Made by a program: the position numbers and the translations under genes. Source: Adiantum capillus-veneris (Eukaryota; Streptophyta; Polypodiopsida; Polypodiales; Pteridaceae). From it: a DNA stretch of 64,000 nucleotides. Positions 30,242 through 41,954 of this stretch are shown here, one piece after another. The stretch is from the NCBI GenBank assembly GCA_014529385.2, contig CM043953.1:112280549-112344548 (forward strand), written 5' to 3'. The notes under the pieces were generated by a model that did not search any database, was not told where the DNA came from, and saw nothing but the letters and a program-made list of their open reading frames with translations. Positions within the stretch are counted from its first letter, which is position 1. Every line of letters begins with the position of its first letter.

Positions 30242-30911
30242 TGTGAGGTCCCGACCCAGCCGTATCAACCAGCGAATTTGATGGTGAACCTAGTGGCCAC
30301 TAGATCTATTGCGGAAGCAACAAAATGGTTCAGGGTTCGACTACCGGACGATCTCTCATCACAAGGTGAATGGAGTTCGAGCCTACTAGCAGGAAGATCT
30401 AGCTCCACCTCGCAGGGGAAGCGTACTTAAACTATCTAGCGATCCTAAGACCCACCTTCCAAGAGGAGAGAAACCCCAAGTGCCTTTTTCCCCATGTTTC
30501 AGAGGCACGTACTCTCGAGATTTCACCGCTTTAGGTGCAATGAGTATTACTAATGTCGAAGTAAGCACTATCGGGACAGAGAGTTCCCGACCAATCGGGA
30601 CCACCCATCTCATAGGCATTGGCAACCCGAGCCAAGCCCCCACTTTCCACCCCCACACTCACACTTCCTTGTGTGACCTAATTACTACCACAAAGGTTTT
30701 TCAACATAGATATTCCTTGTTTAATTCCAAATCACATTGTTTGTTAAGACAACCCTTCAATCAGTATTGCAAACAGCACCAAGAAATAATTCTAGTAAAA
30801 ATTCTACTCAAACTTATTCATAAAAGTTCCAATGTTCTGGAGGTACAACATCCCCCCTCCAGCGAGAGTTCACTCCTCCCGCTGTCGCCTAGCTTCCCAT
30901 ACAACTAGGTA

Positions 30912-31030
30912 TGTCCACCGCATAGAAAGCATGTCATGGACACTCCCACCGCAAAGAAAGCAAGACGTGGGTTCCCACCGCATAGAAAGAAAGTCGTGGG
31001 TATCCACCGCATAAAAAGAAAGTCGTGGAT
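30912..31030 (-). repeat. Array of four ~30-bp hairpin units in the LTR
   Basis: Four units share the loop-like core CGCATAGAAAG-AAGTC, while their flanks pair with each other: TGTCCA/TGGACA (30912-30917 with 30937-30942), CCCAC/GTGGG (30945-30949 with 30967-30971), CCCAC/GTGGG (30974-30978 with 30996-31000) and ATCCAC/GTGGAT (31002-31007 with 31025-31030). Stem bases differ between units but stay complementary. Confidence 0.8.
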
Positions 31031-32330
31031 TCAAGAGCCCTTAACGAGGAACTCTGCCCCCTTTGATGAGTAGGGGGGTCAGAACTGATCCAACATTGGA
31101 AATAAAATGAACATGTCAAGCTAAATTTTCCCTACCAGATATTCTTTCCTAATTGCAAGCAGCATACCCATCAATCATTTCCTTCCTACTTTAGAACTTA
31201 ATGTACAATGAATTCAATGCCGAGGTTTCCGTCAGATTTCTCCAACATGTTTGGGGATATTTTCATTCCTAACTAAACGTGTGCAATGTTAAATTAAACA
31301 ACTTGAATGAAATTATGATCTACCTCTTCCATTTCTTCGTCGATGGCCCGTGCGATGGCCAGTATTTGTTTGTCTATGGGAGCTTTTCCCTTCCCATTCA
31401 CCTTGCTCGTTCCTGCCTCGTGGTCGTGGGCTCCACCAAAGCGAGTCCTCTTAACCGGGGCCATTTTAAACTCACTACTTTAAATAATTAACTTGGAGAA
31501 AAGAGCTAATGTACGCAAGCGTGATAACAAGCCAAATGATAGATTAGCAACATCAAACAATGTCTGCTACACGAGAGGTTTAGATTTTTCCATATAGCAA
31601 TCATTATGGATGACACATAATCCTATGAGAACTGGCTCTAAAGATAATTACTCGGCTTACATGATTAAGAATAATAGTATTTCACTAATGGAATTACCAG
31701 AGAGATGAATTAAGCACGATTAATCTCTTTCCTAGCAATTAGAGGGTGCAGAATCACCGCATGCATAGGTGTGACAAAAACCACCTCTTAGAGACTTAAT
31801 GACAGATTAATCTTACCTTAATTATATCTTAATGCATAACAGAGATGAATCTAAATCAGCTACAATATTAATGAGTGATAGAAAGAGTGATTCTCATCAA
31901 TCTACACAATTTCAAGATTATCGATTAATCTCTATGCTACCTAGAGAGAGAAAATTCTAATAATCGTGGACTAATCATTAATTAAGAGTGATGAATGGCT
32001 GATAATTCAGCTATGGGATGATGATTACATAATAGAATATGGTTAAGGAGAATTTAGAGAGTAATTATAGAGAATTACGACTAGGAATAAGCATAATAGA
32101 CGAGAAATTTACATGGTAGAGAAAGGAATTTACAGATAGCATTAATTAAACCGTGGTTACCGTGATTAAGGGCTGATAATCTTCTCGATTTTCTGATCTA
32201 ATCAAGGTTCTTGAGATGAGAATTCGACAGCACCTTCCTCCTTGCTTCTCCTTCAAAAGGTGTGTGTTTCGGTTGCACCTTCCCAGTGTGTGTAGGTGTG
32301 TGTGTATGCACTGTGTGTGTGTATGAGCAT

Positions 32331-32332
<2 letters not shown>

Positions 32333-32402
<70 letters not shown>
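32333..32402. repeat. (GT)n microsatellite inside the LTR
   Basis: About 35 uninterrupted GT units. The counterpart in the right LTR (40277-40313) is about half as long. In element direction it lies just downstream of the TATA box. Confidence 0.95.
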
Positions 32403-32406
<4 letters not shown>

Positions 32407-32409
32407 GTC

Positions 32410-32417
32410 TTTAAATA
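32410..32417 (-). promoter_or_regulatory. LTR TATA box, unit D
   Basis: The minus strand reads GCCTATTTAAAGACC. The homologous place in element F reads GCCTATATAAGAG. The same box is present at 40327-40320 in the right LTR. Confidence 0.6.
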
Positions 32418-33096
32418 GGCTCCTACAGGCTGAAAATCGACCTGGGTTGCTAAATGCATCTAGGAGCTTCGCCAGTTAAGCAGGGCAGTCTAGTTCCCTA
32501 CTCACCAAGTGTCAGGTTGGCTAGTTTAACTGACTATGAGACTTAGTTACTGGCTTGGCAGCTTTCCCAGGTCTCCCACAAGGCAAGAGGGAGCCCCCTT
32601 GCTGCTAAAGCTGGTCTCGAGTGGCCTGGGACCTGTTCCCACACAGTCCCGGGTCCGGTGCCTCCCCGTTTAATTTTTGGAAAAATTGATTTTTGGCTAA
32701 AACGGGTCATACGAGTCGGATTTTGATGCCCTAAATTGCTATACGGAGCTCTAACTAAGACGTACTAGACCAAGTACCTGCCATATTTAGTAGCCCCTGG
32801 GGTCCAAAAATGCATTTTTTTGAAATTCGGGGTATGGGTGTAGTTTTTCGAGACGATCAAAACTGGATGGATCAGGTGACCAAAAACTTGCTATTTTTGA
32901 AATTTTTTTACAAAAATTATTTTAATTCACATTTTGAAGCTTTAAAAAATTCTAAACATCATGGCACTGACAGAATTTGGAAAACTGCTAAAAATAGTAA
33001 CTTTTTCCATTATGTTCATTTCATGGTACAATGGTGTTCTTTTGATCGGGGTTAGAGACCTTACAACCTCCCGAACGTGAAAAATTTGAGATGTCC

Positions 33097-33660
33097 TTAT
33101 CTCAAGAATGTGTTTGGGTAATCTTTTATGAGTGTTGGTTCGTCCTCCCAAGTTGCATCTTCTTCAGGGTAATCCTTCCACTTTACCAGATGCTCCATGA
33201 TAGTTCTGTTGCGTAACTTCCTTTCCCTTGTTTCCAGTACGTAGTCAGGTTGGAGCTCGAGTACTCCTTGTGCTAGCATGACTATCTGATCTGAGTCCAA
33301 GAATTGATCAGGGTTAGGAATATAGGGTTTGATTAAGCTGACGTGGAACAAATCATGAACCTTCAAGTTTGCAGGTAACTTTAGCTTGTAAGCTTGGTCA
33401 CTCACAACCTTAATGATCTCGAATGGCCCACAGTACCTTGGGCTAAGCTTCTTATATCTGCCTAGTGATAAGTTGCTTTTCTTTGGTCGGACTCGTAGAA
33501 AAACCTTATCCCCTTCTTTGAAAGTTCTTTCTGAACGGTTCTTATCTGCATAATGCTTCTGTCTATCCTGAGCGGCCTGAATGTCCTGGCGAATAGCTCT
33601 AGTCTGTGCTTCCATATCTTCTAACATCTTTCTAGAGGCTTCTACCCTAATGGTTGGATC
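33097..33660 (-). pseudogene. Unit D2 integrase C-terminus and chromodomain
   Basis: 176 open codons: a coiled RAIRQDIQAAQDRQKHYADK, the beta-rich KVFLRVRPKKSNLSLGRYKK, LSPRYCGPFEIIKVVSDQAY (GPF module) and LHDLF-type HVSLIKPYIPNPD. A chromodomain follows (YVLETRERKLRNRTIMEHLV then KWKDYPEEDATWEDEPTL), with the aromatic and acidic positions typical of chromovirus integrases. It would steer insertion to chosen chromatin. Confidence 0.88.
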
Positions 33661-34449
33661 TGAGAAGTTCAGTGGTGCTAAACAGTCCTATCCATAAAGA
33701 GCTTTGAAAGGTGGCATTCCAATGCTTCTATGTTCGGAAGAGTTATAAGCATACTCCACCAAAGGTAGATACTGTAACCACTTCTTTGGCTCTTGCGAAC
33801 AATAGGCTCTGAGAATGTCCTCGATGACTTGATTAACTCTTTCAGTTTGCCCATCTTTCTAGGGATGATATGTTGTACTGAAAGCTAATTGTGACCCAAT
33901 AGATTGGAAAAGAGAAGTCCAAAATTTTGATGTAAACTTGGCATCTCTATCACTGACAATACGCTTGGGTAGACCATGTAGCCTGGAAATCTCCTTGATG
34001 AATACCCGACTAATATTTGAAGCAGTAAAGGTTGTCTTTACAGGTATTAGACGAGCCACTTTTGTGAGCATATCAACAACCACGAAAACGGAATCGTAAC
34101 CTCCTATAGAAGGTAATCCTGTAACAAAATCCATACTGATGCATTCCCATTTCATTTGGGGTATGTCAAGAGGTTGAAGTTGTCCTGATAACTTGATCCT
34201 TTCGGCCTTTATCCGCTGACAAGAAAGACACTGCCTCACATAGCGAAGTATTTCTCCTTTCATTCCAGTCCAAAAATAACTCCTTATGATAGCATGAAGA
34301 GTCTTAGCATAGCCTGGATGTCCGGATGTAGGGCTATCGTGTGCTTCATACAAAATGGCCTTGTTTAAGGCTGGATCTCTGGGTACACAGAGTCTATGTC
34401 TGTAGTAAATACATCCTACCATAAGAGAGTAATCTTTAGCTTCAGGCAT
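33661..34449 (-). pseudogene. Unit D2 integrase zinc-binding and core domains
   Basis: HHCC domain: EAHDSPTSGHPGYAKTLHAI ... CLSCQRIKAERIK. Core: KWECISMDFVTGLPSIGGYD (first Asp), PKRIVSDRDAKFTSKFWTSL (second Asp) and, after a TAG near 33857, DGQTERVNQ (Glu). Another TAG (33688) and small lesions lie downstream. Apart from those stops the core looks complete. Confidence 0.85.
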
Positions 34450-34539
34450 CTTATTCTGCTGGACTAGAGATACTATAAGCTGGTATTCTGGATCTACTAA
34501 AGATGCTTCTTTGATTCTATCCCAGATAGGGTTATTTGG

Positions 34540-35356
34540 AATAGAGATAGCTCCGAGAAAGGATTTTCGGCTAAGACCATCTCAACTGCATTTTTCTTTC
34601 TTGGTCTATACTTTATGTCAAGGTCATATTCCTGTACTAGCTCTATTCATCGTCGTTGTCACATATTGAGAATAGGTTGAGTAAAAATCCATTTTAAGCT
34701 CTTGTGGTCTGTAACCAGCTAAAACTTGCGTTCGAGAAGATAATGTCTCCATAACTTCGGCGCGTGAATAACTGCAAAAAGCTCCAAATCATGAGTAGGA
34801 TAATTCTTCTCGTGATCCCTCAGCTTTCTCGAATTATAAGCCACTGGTCTTCCTTCTTGAGTAAGAACTCAACCTAGAGCAAATTTGCTAGCATCGGTTG
34901 CTACTTCAAATTCCTTACTGAAATCTCGAAGCTTTAAAATAGGAGCTGAGACCAAGAACTCTTTTAGTTTAGCAAATCTAGACTCGTGCTCGGTCTTCCA
35001 TTCGATCCTCATTCCCTTCTTTAGGAGTTCCGTCAAAGGTGCAGCAATACGTACATAGTCCTTGATAAAAATCCTGTACCATCCCGTTATTCCAAGAAAT
35101 CCTCTTACTTTGCTGACGGTGGATGGTTGAGGCCAATCAACGATGTCCTTGACCTTGTCTGGGTCCACTGAAATCCCCTCACCCGATATGACAAATCCAA
35201 GATAGTTGACTTTTGGTGAGCAAAAAGTGCACTTGCTCTCTTTAGCGTAAAGTTGGTGTTTTCGAAGAAGATCAAGTGCTTTGCGAACATGTTCTTCGTG
35301 ATCTGCCTCGTTCTTATAGTAGATCAGAATGTCATCAAAGAAAACCAAGACAAAAT
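34540..35356 (-). pseudogene. Unit D2 RT C-terminal part and RNase H
   Basis: [40 protein letters not shown] and the GITGWYRIF connection, then [14 protein letters not shown] and, after a stop near 34869, the RNase H core with [20 protein letters not shown]-like and VTDHKSLKWI motifs to about 34620. A frameshift at about 35350 separates it from the upstream RT part. Confidence 0.8.
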
Positions 35357-36697
35357 CTACAGGTAAGGTCTGAAAATATCCTGCATAAGTCGATTGAAGC
35401 TTGCAGGAGCATTTGTTAGACCAAAAGACATTACTGTGAACTCGTAGTGCCCATACCTAGTATTGAAAGCCGTCTTTGGGATATCCGATTCCTTGATCCT
35501 GATTCGGTAATATCTTGACCTTAGATCTATCTTTGTAAATATTTTGGCGCCGTGGAGTCTGTCCAAAAGTTCGTCAATCCTTGGAATTGGGTACTTGTTC
35601 TTGACCGTTACCTGGTTCAGTCCCCGGTAGTCTATGCATAGCCTTAAGGTTCCATCCTTCTTCTTCTGAAAAAGAACTGGAGCACCCCAAGGAGAAGTAC
35701 TGGGTCGAATGAATCCTTGCTCAATGAGTTGCCTAAGTTGTTCCTTGAGTTCGATAGCCTCTGGAAGTGACATTTTATAAGGTCTCTTTGAGATAGGTTC
35801 ACATCCAGGGATAGTCGCAATCTCATGATATACCTCTCTATGTGGCAGAAGATTCGTAAGGTCTTTTGGTAATACATCATCATACTCCCTCAACCAGTTT
35901 GGTTGAAGTGAGGTATCTGATTGGTCCACCTTGTTGAATTTTACTGCATAAATTTGCTGACCCTTCCTTAGTCCCTTCAAAAGTGTGCTGGCCTTAACTA
36001 GAGTAGCCTTAGGTCTCCCATTTTCCCCCTGGATTAAGGCTTCATTACCCAAGTTATCTGTAAAGGTAAAATTCCCTTGTGCACAATGTATGTGGGCCCT
36101 ATTTTTCTTTAGCCAATCCATCCCTAGTATCCCATCAAAGAATCCTAAGGGTAAGGTTCGAAATTGGGCAGAAGTTGTGTGTCCCCCTAAATCAGAATCG
36201 ATTTTTCCTGTAGAATGTTGAGATATTACTTCCTTGCCGTTTGCTAACTCTACAACTAGCTTGCTTGTTGGATACTTATCTAGCTTTAGCTTCCTCATGC
36301 ATCTAGGTGAAAGAAATGAAAGAGTACTACCACAATCTATAAGGAAGTTAACTTGTTCACCTCTGAGAGATCCTGGCGTATGAATGACTGCGTATTTCTC
36401 GCAACCATGGGGATTGGCAATTGTAGCATGTAGCGTTGCTCTCTCTACTACTTCATCGCGCACAATTGGTTGTACCACTGCCGCATTCACTCTGGCGATA
36501 GCTCCACGCCCTCGCCCTCTATTCATCCTTCCTCGTCCTTCTCTTCCATTAGCTTGGCCACGCCCACGGGTATTCAAGGGTATGGCATTGGCATTGGTTG
36601 CCTGAATATTCCTGCGGCAATTGGATCTGTAATGTCCATGCTCGCCGCAGCCATAGCATCGAACATCAGGGAAATCCATGGTTGTGGTGGTAGCCAC
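35357..36697 (-). CDS. Unit D2 zinc knuckle, protease and RT N-terminal part
   Basis: 446 open codons. Zinc knuckle [20 protein letters not shown] (C-x2-C-x4-H-x4-C) near residue 12. R/G-rich linker. Protease with [20 protein letters not shown] (D-C-G) near residue 115 and [20 protein letters not shown] near residue 185. The RT arm [20 protein letters not shown] leads into [60 protein letters not shown] and [20 protein letters not shown]. The frame ends at RPYL by a small indel just before FFDD. Confidence 0.88.
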   Translation of the reverse strand: MATTTTMDFPDVRCYGCGEHGHYRSNCRRNIQATNANAIPLNTRGRGQANGREGRGRMNRGRGRGAIARVNAAVVQPIVRDEVVERATLHATIANPHGCEKYAVIHTPGSLRGEQVNFLIDCGSTLSFLSPRCMRKLKLDKYPTSKLVVELANGKEVISQHSTGKIDSDLGGHTTSAQFRTLPLGFFDGILGMDWLKKNRAHIHCAQGNFTFTDNLGNEALIQGENGRPKATLVKASTLLKGLRKGQQIYAVKFNKVDQSDTSLQPNWLREYDDVLPKDLTNLLPHREVYHEIATIPGCEPISKRPYKMSLPEAIELKEQLRQLIEQGFIRPSTSPWGAPVLFQKKKDGTLRLCIDYRGLNQVTVKNKYPIPRIDELLDRLHGAKIFTKIDLRSRYYRIRIKESDIPKTAFNTRYGHYEFTVMSFGLTNAPASFNRLMQDIFRPYL

Positions 36698-36709
36698 AAT
36701 AGGGCGCTA

Positions 36710-37354
36710 GTTATATGCTTGGTTGGCTGGTCTCTTATCCCAAGTAGTGGTCCTTTCCCTCTTTGCCCAATGCTTCCTCCTGTTCTGATTAGCATTTTGT
36801 ACCTCAAGAGCTAGAGGTTTGGCCCTTAACAAGGCATCCTGTAGCGTCGTCGGCCTGAGAGCTTCCAACCGAGTATTCAGGGGATCGATTAGTCCTTGTC
36901 AGAACCTTGCCATCTGTTGTTCCAAGGTCATATTAGGAGCATATCTCCGAAGAGTGACAAACTTTGCATAGTATTCTTCGACAGATGAATTCAGCTGCCG
37001 AAGTGAAAAGAATTCATTCATCCTCAAGGTTCTATAGGCAAGCGGTAAATAACGCCCCATTAGCGCAGCTTTGATGTCTTCCCAGGATTGGGAAGATCCC
37101 TTAATATCCATGTCCCTGCAATGCTGCTTCCACCATATCTTGGCATCGCCAGTCAAGCGGAACATCTCAAGCATGGTCTAATTTACGGGTTGGGTCCCCG
37201 CAGCTTCAAAGTAATCGTCCATGGCTTCCATCCATACTTCCGCATCTCTCTCCACATTTTCCCCCTCGCTCTTAAAGATCGGAGGTTGGGCTTGCTTAAG
37301 GACGAGCTTTTTCTCCTGCGTTGCCGAGTACAGAGCAACAGGCGGTACCTACAT
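36710..37354 (-). pseudogene. Unit D2 gag
   Basis: Matches 28750-29375. A TAG replaces the Gln of the NQTML block (near 37180) and another stop lies near 36898. AKIWWKQHCRDMDIKGSSQS and MGRYLPLAYRTLRMNEFFSL are intact. The frame is open upstream to ATG-TAG at 37354-37349, with no other ATG before the conserved core. Confidence 0.78.
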
Positions 37355-37599
37355 GGATTATACGAAATCTTGATACCATTACTTGGATTTCAAAATAGAC
37401 ACGAGACTTTAAATAAAATTCAAGATTCTACTTTATCAAGAGACAGAGATTCAGAGACAAAAAGCACTTTATTGATGAAAATTTCTTACAATTGAAACCC
37501 CTCAAGGTTTAGGATAACTGATGATCAGCTTATTACATGGCTTTATGGATTGCGTATAAAATATGCCTAGGAGATGGTATTCACATGATGCACTACTTC

Positions 37600-38092
37600 A
37601 TTAGTGTAATAGTTTCTATACTCGTTCTTAAGTGGATAATAAACTAAGATATCAAACTAAGATATCAAGCCGGAGTTCCGCTTTCAGTAATCCAAAGGTT
37701 TTGACTCGGTTCGCTGGGATCACGTTGGTGACCTTCTCCAAGAGCCAGTCGTTGATGGTTTGACTGGAGTTGTCTGAAACAGTTTGGTCCAATCGTGTAG
37801 GCACCAAGTAGAATATCTCTATTACTCTCAACTCTTATCCCCAACGTATCTGCTTCAAGTCGGTAGCCAGGCATCCTAGCTTCCGAGCATTGATGTAGTA
37901 AACCCCTCCTGGAAATGTCCAATCAAGTTCCCATCCTCTATCAATGCGAGTGGAGTGTGGCATATGAGCCTTCATCAGTATCTCCATGACATCTCGCCTG
38001 AACTGGTAAACTGGGGATCTTCGAGCTTGCTCATAAATAAGCTCAAACACTTGGAACTTCCGATATTTGAGCACGGGGTCTTCCTGCAACAC
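37600..38092 (-). pseudogene. Unit D2 leader ORF (ORF0 homologue), broken
   Basis: Identical by eye to 29640-30135, with the same TAA and 15-bp duplication. That places both lesions before the duplication or recent conversion that made the two units alike. Confidence 0.6.
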
Positions 38093-38186
38093 CGATGCAA
38101 GGAATTCGGATCAACTACCTATATACTTTCAGTTCCTTATTTAAATATTCAAACAGTACGACTTTATTTCCCAGCCTAACCTAGGC

Positions 38187-38198
38187 TCTGATACCAGG
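38187..38198 (-). promoter_or_regulatory. Unit D2 primer-binding site
   Basis: TGGTATCAGAGC on the minus strand next to the right LTR, the match to initiator tRNA-Met. Confidence 0.85.
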
Positions 38199-40274
38199 TG
38201 TGAGGTCCCGACCCAGCCGTATCAACCAGCGAATTTGATGGTGAACCTAGTGGCCACTAGATCTATTGCGGAAGCAACAAAATGGTTCAGGGTTCGACTA
38301 CCGGACGATCTCTCATCACAAGGTGAATGGAGTTCGAGCCTACTAGCAGGAAGATCTAGCTCCACCTCGCAGGGGAAGCGTACTTAAACTATCTAGCGAT
38401 CCTAAGACCCACCTTCCAAGAGGAGAGAAACCCCAAGTGCCTTTTTCCCCATGTTTCAGAGGCACGTACTCTCGAGATTTCACCGCTTTAGGTGCAATGA
38501 GTATTACTAATGTCGAAGTAAGCACTATCGGGACAGAGAGTTCCCGACCAATCGGGACCACCCATCTCATAGGCATTGGCAACCCGAGCCAAGCCCCCAC
38601 TTTCCACCCCCACACTCACACTTCCTTGTGTGACCTAATTACTACCACAAAGGTTTTTCAACATAGATATTCCTTGTTTAATTCCAAATCACATTGTTTG
38701 TTAAGACAGCCCTTCAATCAGTATTGCAAACAGCACCAAGAAATAATTCTAGTAAAAATTCTACTCAAACTTATTCATAAAAGTTCCAATGTTCTGGAGG
38801 TACAACATCCCCCCTCCAGCGAGAGTTCACTCCTCCCGCTGTCGCCTAGCTTCCCATACAACTAGGTATGTCCACCGCATAGAAAGCATGTCATGGACAC
38901 TCCCACCGCAAAGAAAGCAAGACGTGGGTTCCCACCGCATAGAAAGAAAGTCGTGGGTATCCACCGCATAAAAAGAAAGTCGTGGATTCAAGAGCCCTTA
39001 ACGAGGAACTCTGCCCCCTTTGATGAGTAGGGGGGTCAGAACTGATCCAACATTGGAAATAAAATGAACATGTCAAGCTAAATTTTCCCTACCAGATATT
39101 CTTTCCTAATTGCAAGCAGCATACCCATCAATCATTTCCTTCCTACTTTAGAACTTAATGTACAATGAATTCAATGCCGAGGTTTCCGTCAGATTTCTCC
39201 AACATGTTTGGGGATATTTTCATTCCTAACTAAACGTGTGCAATGTTAAATTAAACAACTTGAATGAAATTATGATCTACCTCTTCCATTTCTTCGTCGA
39301 TGGCCCGTGCGATGGCCAGTATTTGTTTGTCTATGGGAGCTTTTCCCTTCCCATTCACCTTGCTCGTTCCTGCCTCGTGGTCGTGGGCTCCACCAAAGCG
39401 AGTCCTCTTAACCGGGGCCATTTTAAACTCACTACTTTAAATAATTAACTTGGAGAAAAGAGCTAATGTACGCAAGCGTGATAACAAGCCAAATGATAGA
39501 TTAGCAACATCAAACAATGTCTGCTACACGAGAGGTTTAGATTTTTCCATATAGCAATCATTATGGATGACACATAATCCTATGGGAACCGGCTCTAAAG
39601 ATAATTACTCGGCTTACATGATTAAGAATAATAGGATTTCACTAATGGAATTACCAGAGAGATGAATTAAGCATGATTAATCTCTTTCCTAGCAATTAGA
39701 GGGTGCAGAATCACCGCATGCATAGGTGTGAGAAAAACCACCTCTTAGAGACTTAATGACAGATTAATCTTACCTTAATTATATCTTAATGCATAACAGA
39801 GATGAATCTAAATCAGCTACAATATTAATGCGTGATAGAAAGAGTGATTCTCATCAATCTACACAATTTCCAACTTACCAATTAATTTCTATGCTACCTA
39901 GAGAGAGAAAATTCTAATAATCGTGCACTAATCATTAATTAAGAGTGATGAATGGCTGAGAATTCATCTATGGGATGATGATTACATAATAGAATATGGT
40001 TAAGGAGAATTTAGAGAGTAATTATAGAGAATTACGACTAGGAATAAGCATAATAGACGAGAAATTTAGATGGTAGAGAAAGGAATTTACAGATAGCATT
40101 ATTTAAGCCGTGGTTACCGTGATTAAGGGCTGATAATCTTCTCGATTTTTTGATCTAATCGAGCTTCTTTAGATGAGAATTCGGCAGCACCTTCCTCCTT
40201 GCTTCTCCTTCAAAAGTTGTGTGTTCCGACAGCACCTTCCTAGTGTGTTAAGGTGTGTGTGTGTGTATGAGCAT

Positions 40275-40316
<42 letters not shown>

Positions 40317-40899
40317 GTCTTTAAATAGGCTCCTACAGGCTGAAAATCAACCTGGGTTGCTAAATGCATCTGAGACTAAGTTACTGACTTGGCAGCTTTT
40401 CCAGGACTCCCACAAGGCAAGAGTGCGCCCCCTAGCTGCTATAGCTGGTCTGGAGTGGCCTGGGACCTGTTCCCACACAGTCTCGGGCTCCGGTGCCTCC
40501 CCGCTCAATTTCTGGAAAAATTGATTTTTGGCTAAAACGAGTCATACGAGTCGGATTTTGATGCCGTAAATTGCTATACGGAGCTCTAACTAAGACGAAC
40601 TGGATCGAGTACCTGCCATATTTAGCAGCCCTCGGGGTCCGAAAATGCATTTTTTTGAAATTCAGGGTACGGGTGCAGTTTTTCGAGACGATCAAAACTG
40701 GATGAGTCGGGTGACCAAAAACTTACTATTTTTGGAATTTTTTTACAAAAATTATTTTAATTCACATTTGAAGCTTTAAAACATTCTAAACATCATGGCA
40801 CTGACAGAATTTGGAAAACTGCTAAAAATAGTAACTTTTTCCATTATGTTCATTTCATGGTACAATGGTGTTCTTTTGATTAGGGTCAGAGACCTTACC
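38199..40899 (-). repeat. Right (5') LTR of array D (2,701 bp)
   Basis: Partner of 30242-33065. It carries the same hairpin array at 38869-38987, a shorter (GT)n at 40277-40313 and a ~75-bp deletion around 40372 compared with 32457-32535. It ends CCTTACC, next to element C RNase H. Confidence 0.93.
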
Positions 40900-41470
40900 A
40901 ACCAGCCCTCCTACTTCTAGATCTCTCAAAGCCATTTGAGGTCCAGTGTGATGCTTGTGGTGATTGCCTTGGAACAGTTTTGCTTCAAGAAGGGCATGCC
41001 ATAGAATATGAAAGCCGAACACTCAATACTGATGAACGAGTCTTGGGCATTTATAAGAAAGAGATTTTAGCTGTTCTACATGCCCTAGACACATGGAAGC
41101 ACTTCTTATTGGGGACTCCATTCATTCTATGAACTGATCATCAAAGTCTCAAGTATTTCATGACGCAAACCAAGCTTTTCGACAAATAAAAGAGGTGGGA
41201 AAATTTTCTTTCGCGATTTAATTTTCATATTGCTCACATTGCTGGTAAATACAATCAAGTGGCTGATGCACTTTCACGACGACCAGAAGTTAATGCGGTG
41301 TCTATAGCTACTCACAATGACCTATCTTCTATGATAGATGAGAATGATACTGACCCTGACTATAGAGACATAATGTCAGCCCTTGATTTTGGGAAGAAAG
41401 AGGAGCCATTCACCTTGCAGGATGGCTATCTTCCCCAGAGCAATAGGCTATTGTTATGGCATAAGACGCA
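40900..41470 (+). pseudogene. Element C RNase H
   Basis: Resumes element C after array D: PFEVQCDACGDCLGTVLLQE (first Asp), YKKEILAVLHALDTWKHFLL (Glu), TDHQSLKYFMTQTKLFDK (Asp) and AGKYNQVADALSRRPEVNAV (last Asp). Stops at 41130 and 41187 break it. It ends in FTLQDGYLPQSNRLLL, the linker to the integrase zinc domain, where element E begins. Confidence 0.85.
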
Positions 41471-41474
41471 TAGT

Positions 41475-41954
41475 GCGGCCCTGTGGTCCTACGGAGGTCT
41501 AAAGATTGCGAACTAGGAGTCATGCGGCATTTGGGCAGTTTTTCATAGGATATCATGGGACGAGATCGGTTTTTGCACCGTTCTCAATCTGCGCTGGAGC
41601 AGCGGTTGTATATGGGGGGCATACCTGTGTTTGGGGATATCTTGAATATTCATGTTATCAATACATCTTCTCTCCCTTGTACTCTGTGTTCGGTTGTATA
41701 TCAATGTAGAATACCGTGTTCTATTTATGTAACTTGTCTTCTGCTCTGCCTTCATGTGTTCTGATGTTCATATAATGTAAGGTAGTTTGAGGGTAATCAT
41801 TCCCGTAATGCTTATTGCTCCTCTGCAGGCAATAGCCATTACATCTGGCGACCACGATGCACGATGGGCAACCTGCGGTGAATATGCATGCGCACTAGGT
41901 CGCACGGTCCTCCTGACCCTGTGGTTCCAATTGTGCGGAGACGTCGGAGGAGAG
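41475..41954 (+). other. Element E 5' region: possible LTR remnant, PBS and leader
   Basis: No coding seen. A candidate LTR end (CAATAGCCATTACA) is followed by TC and TGGCGACCACGATGC. The left boundary with element C near 41460-41480 is not sharp, and no second LTR copy is present to confirm it. Confidence 0.4.

Larger units (their letters stand above)
30242..33065 (-). repeat. Middle LTR of array D (2,824 bp)
   Basis: Plus-strand ends TGTGAGGTCCCG...CCTTACA, so it starts TGTAAGGTCTC and ends CGGGACCTCACA in element direction. It pairs with 38199-40899. It contains a hairpin array (30912-31030), a very long (GT)n tract (32333-32402) and a TATTTAAA box (32417-32410, minus strand). The open frames inside it are not conserved coding. 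Confidence 0.93.
26850..40899 (-). mobile_element. Chromovirus D: tandem array, LTR-internal-LTR-truncated internal, minus strand
   Basis: Reading in element direction from right to left: LTR (40899-38199), full internal region (38198-33066), LTR (33065-30242), and a second internal region (30241-26850) that stops inside RNase H. Matching positions in the two units differ by 7,957 bp around the LTR. The primer-binding site TGGTATCAGAGC and all Gag-Pol domains plus a C-terminal chromodomain are recognisable. The left end is truncated and ~230 bp of element C is missing there, so a third LTR was probably deleted together with target DNA. Confidence 0.9.

Noticed and set aside
30480-30908. 142-codon frame present at two places (also 38437-38865)
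   Set aside because: Both lie in the two D LTRs. Conservation reflects the LTR repeat, and the frame is not kept in the element F LTRs.
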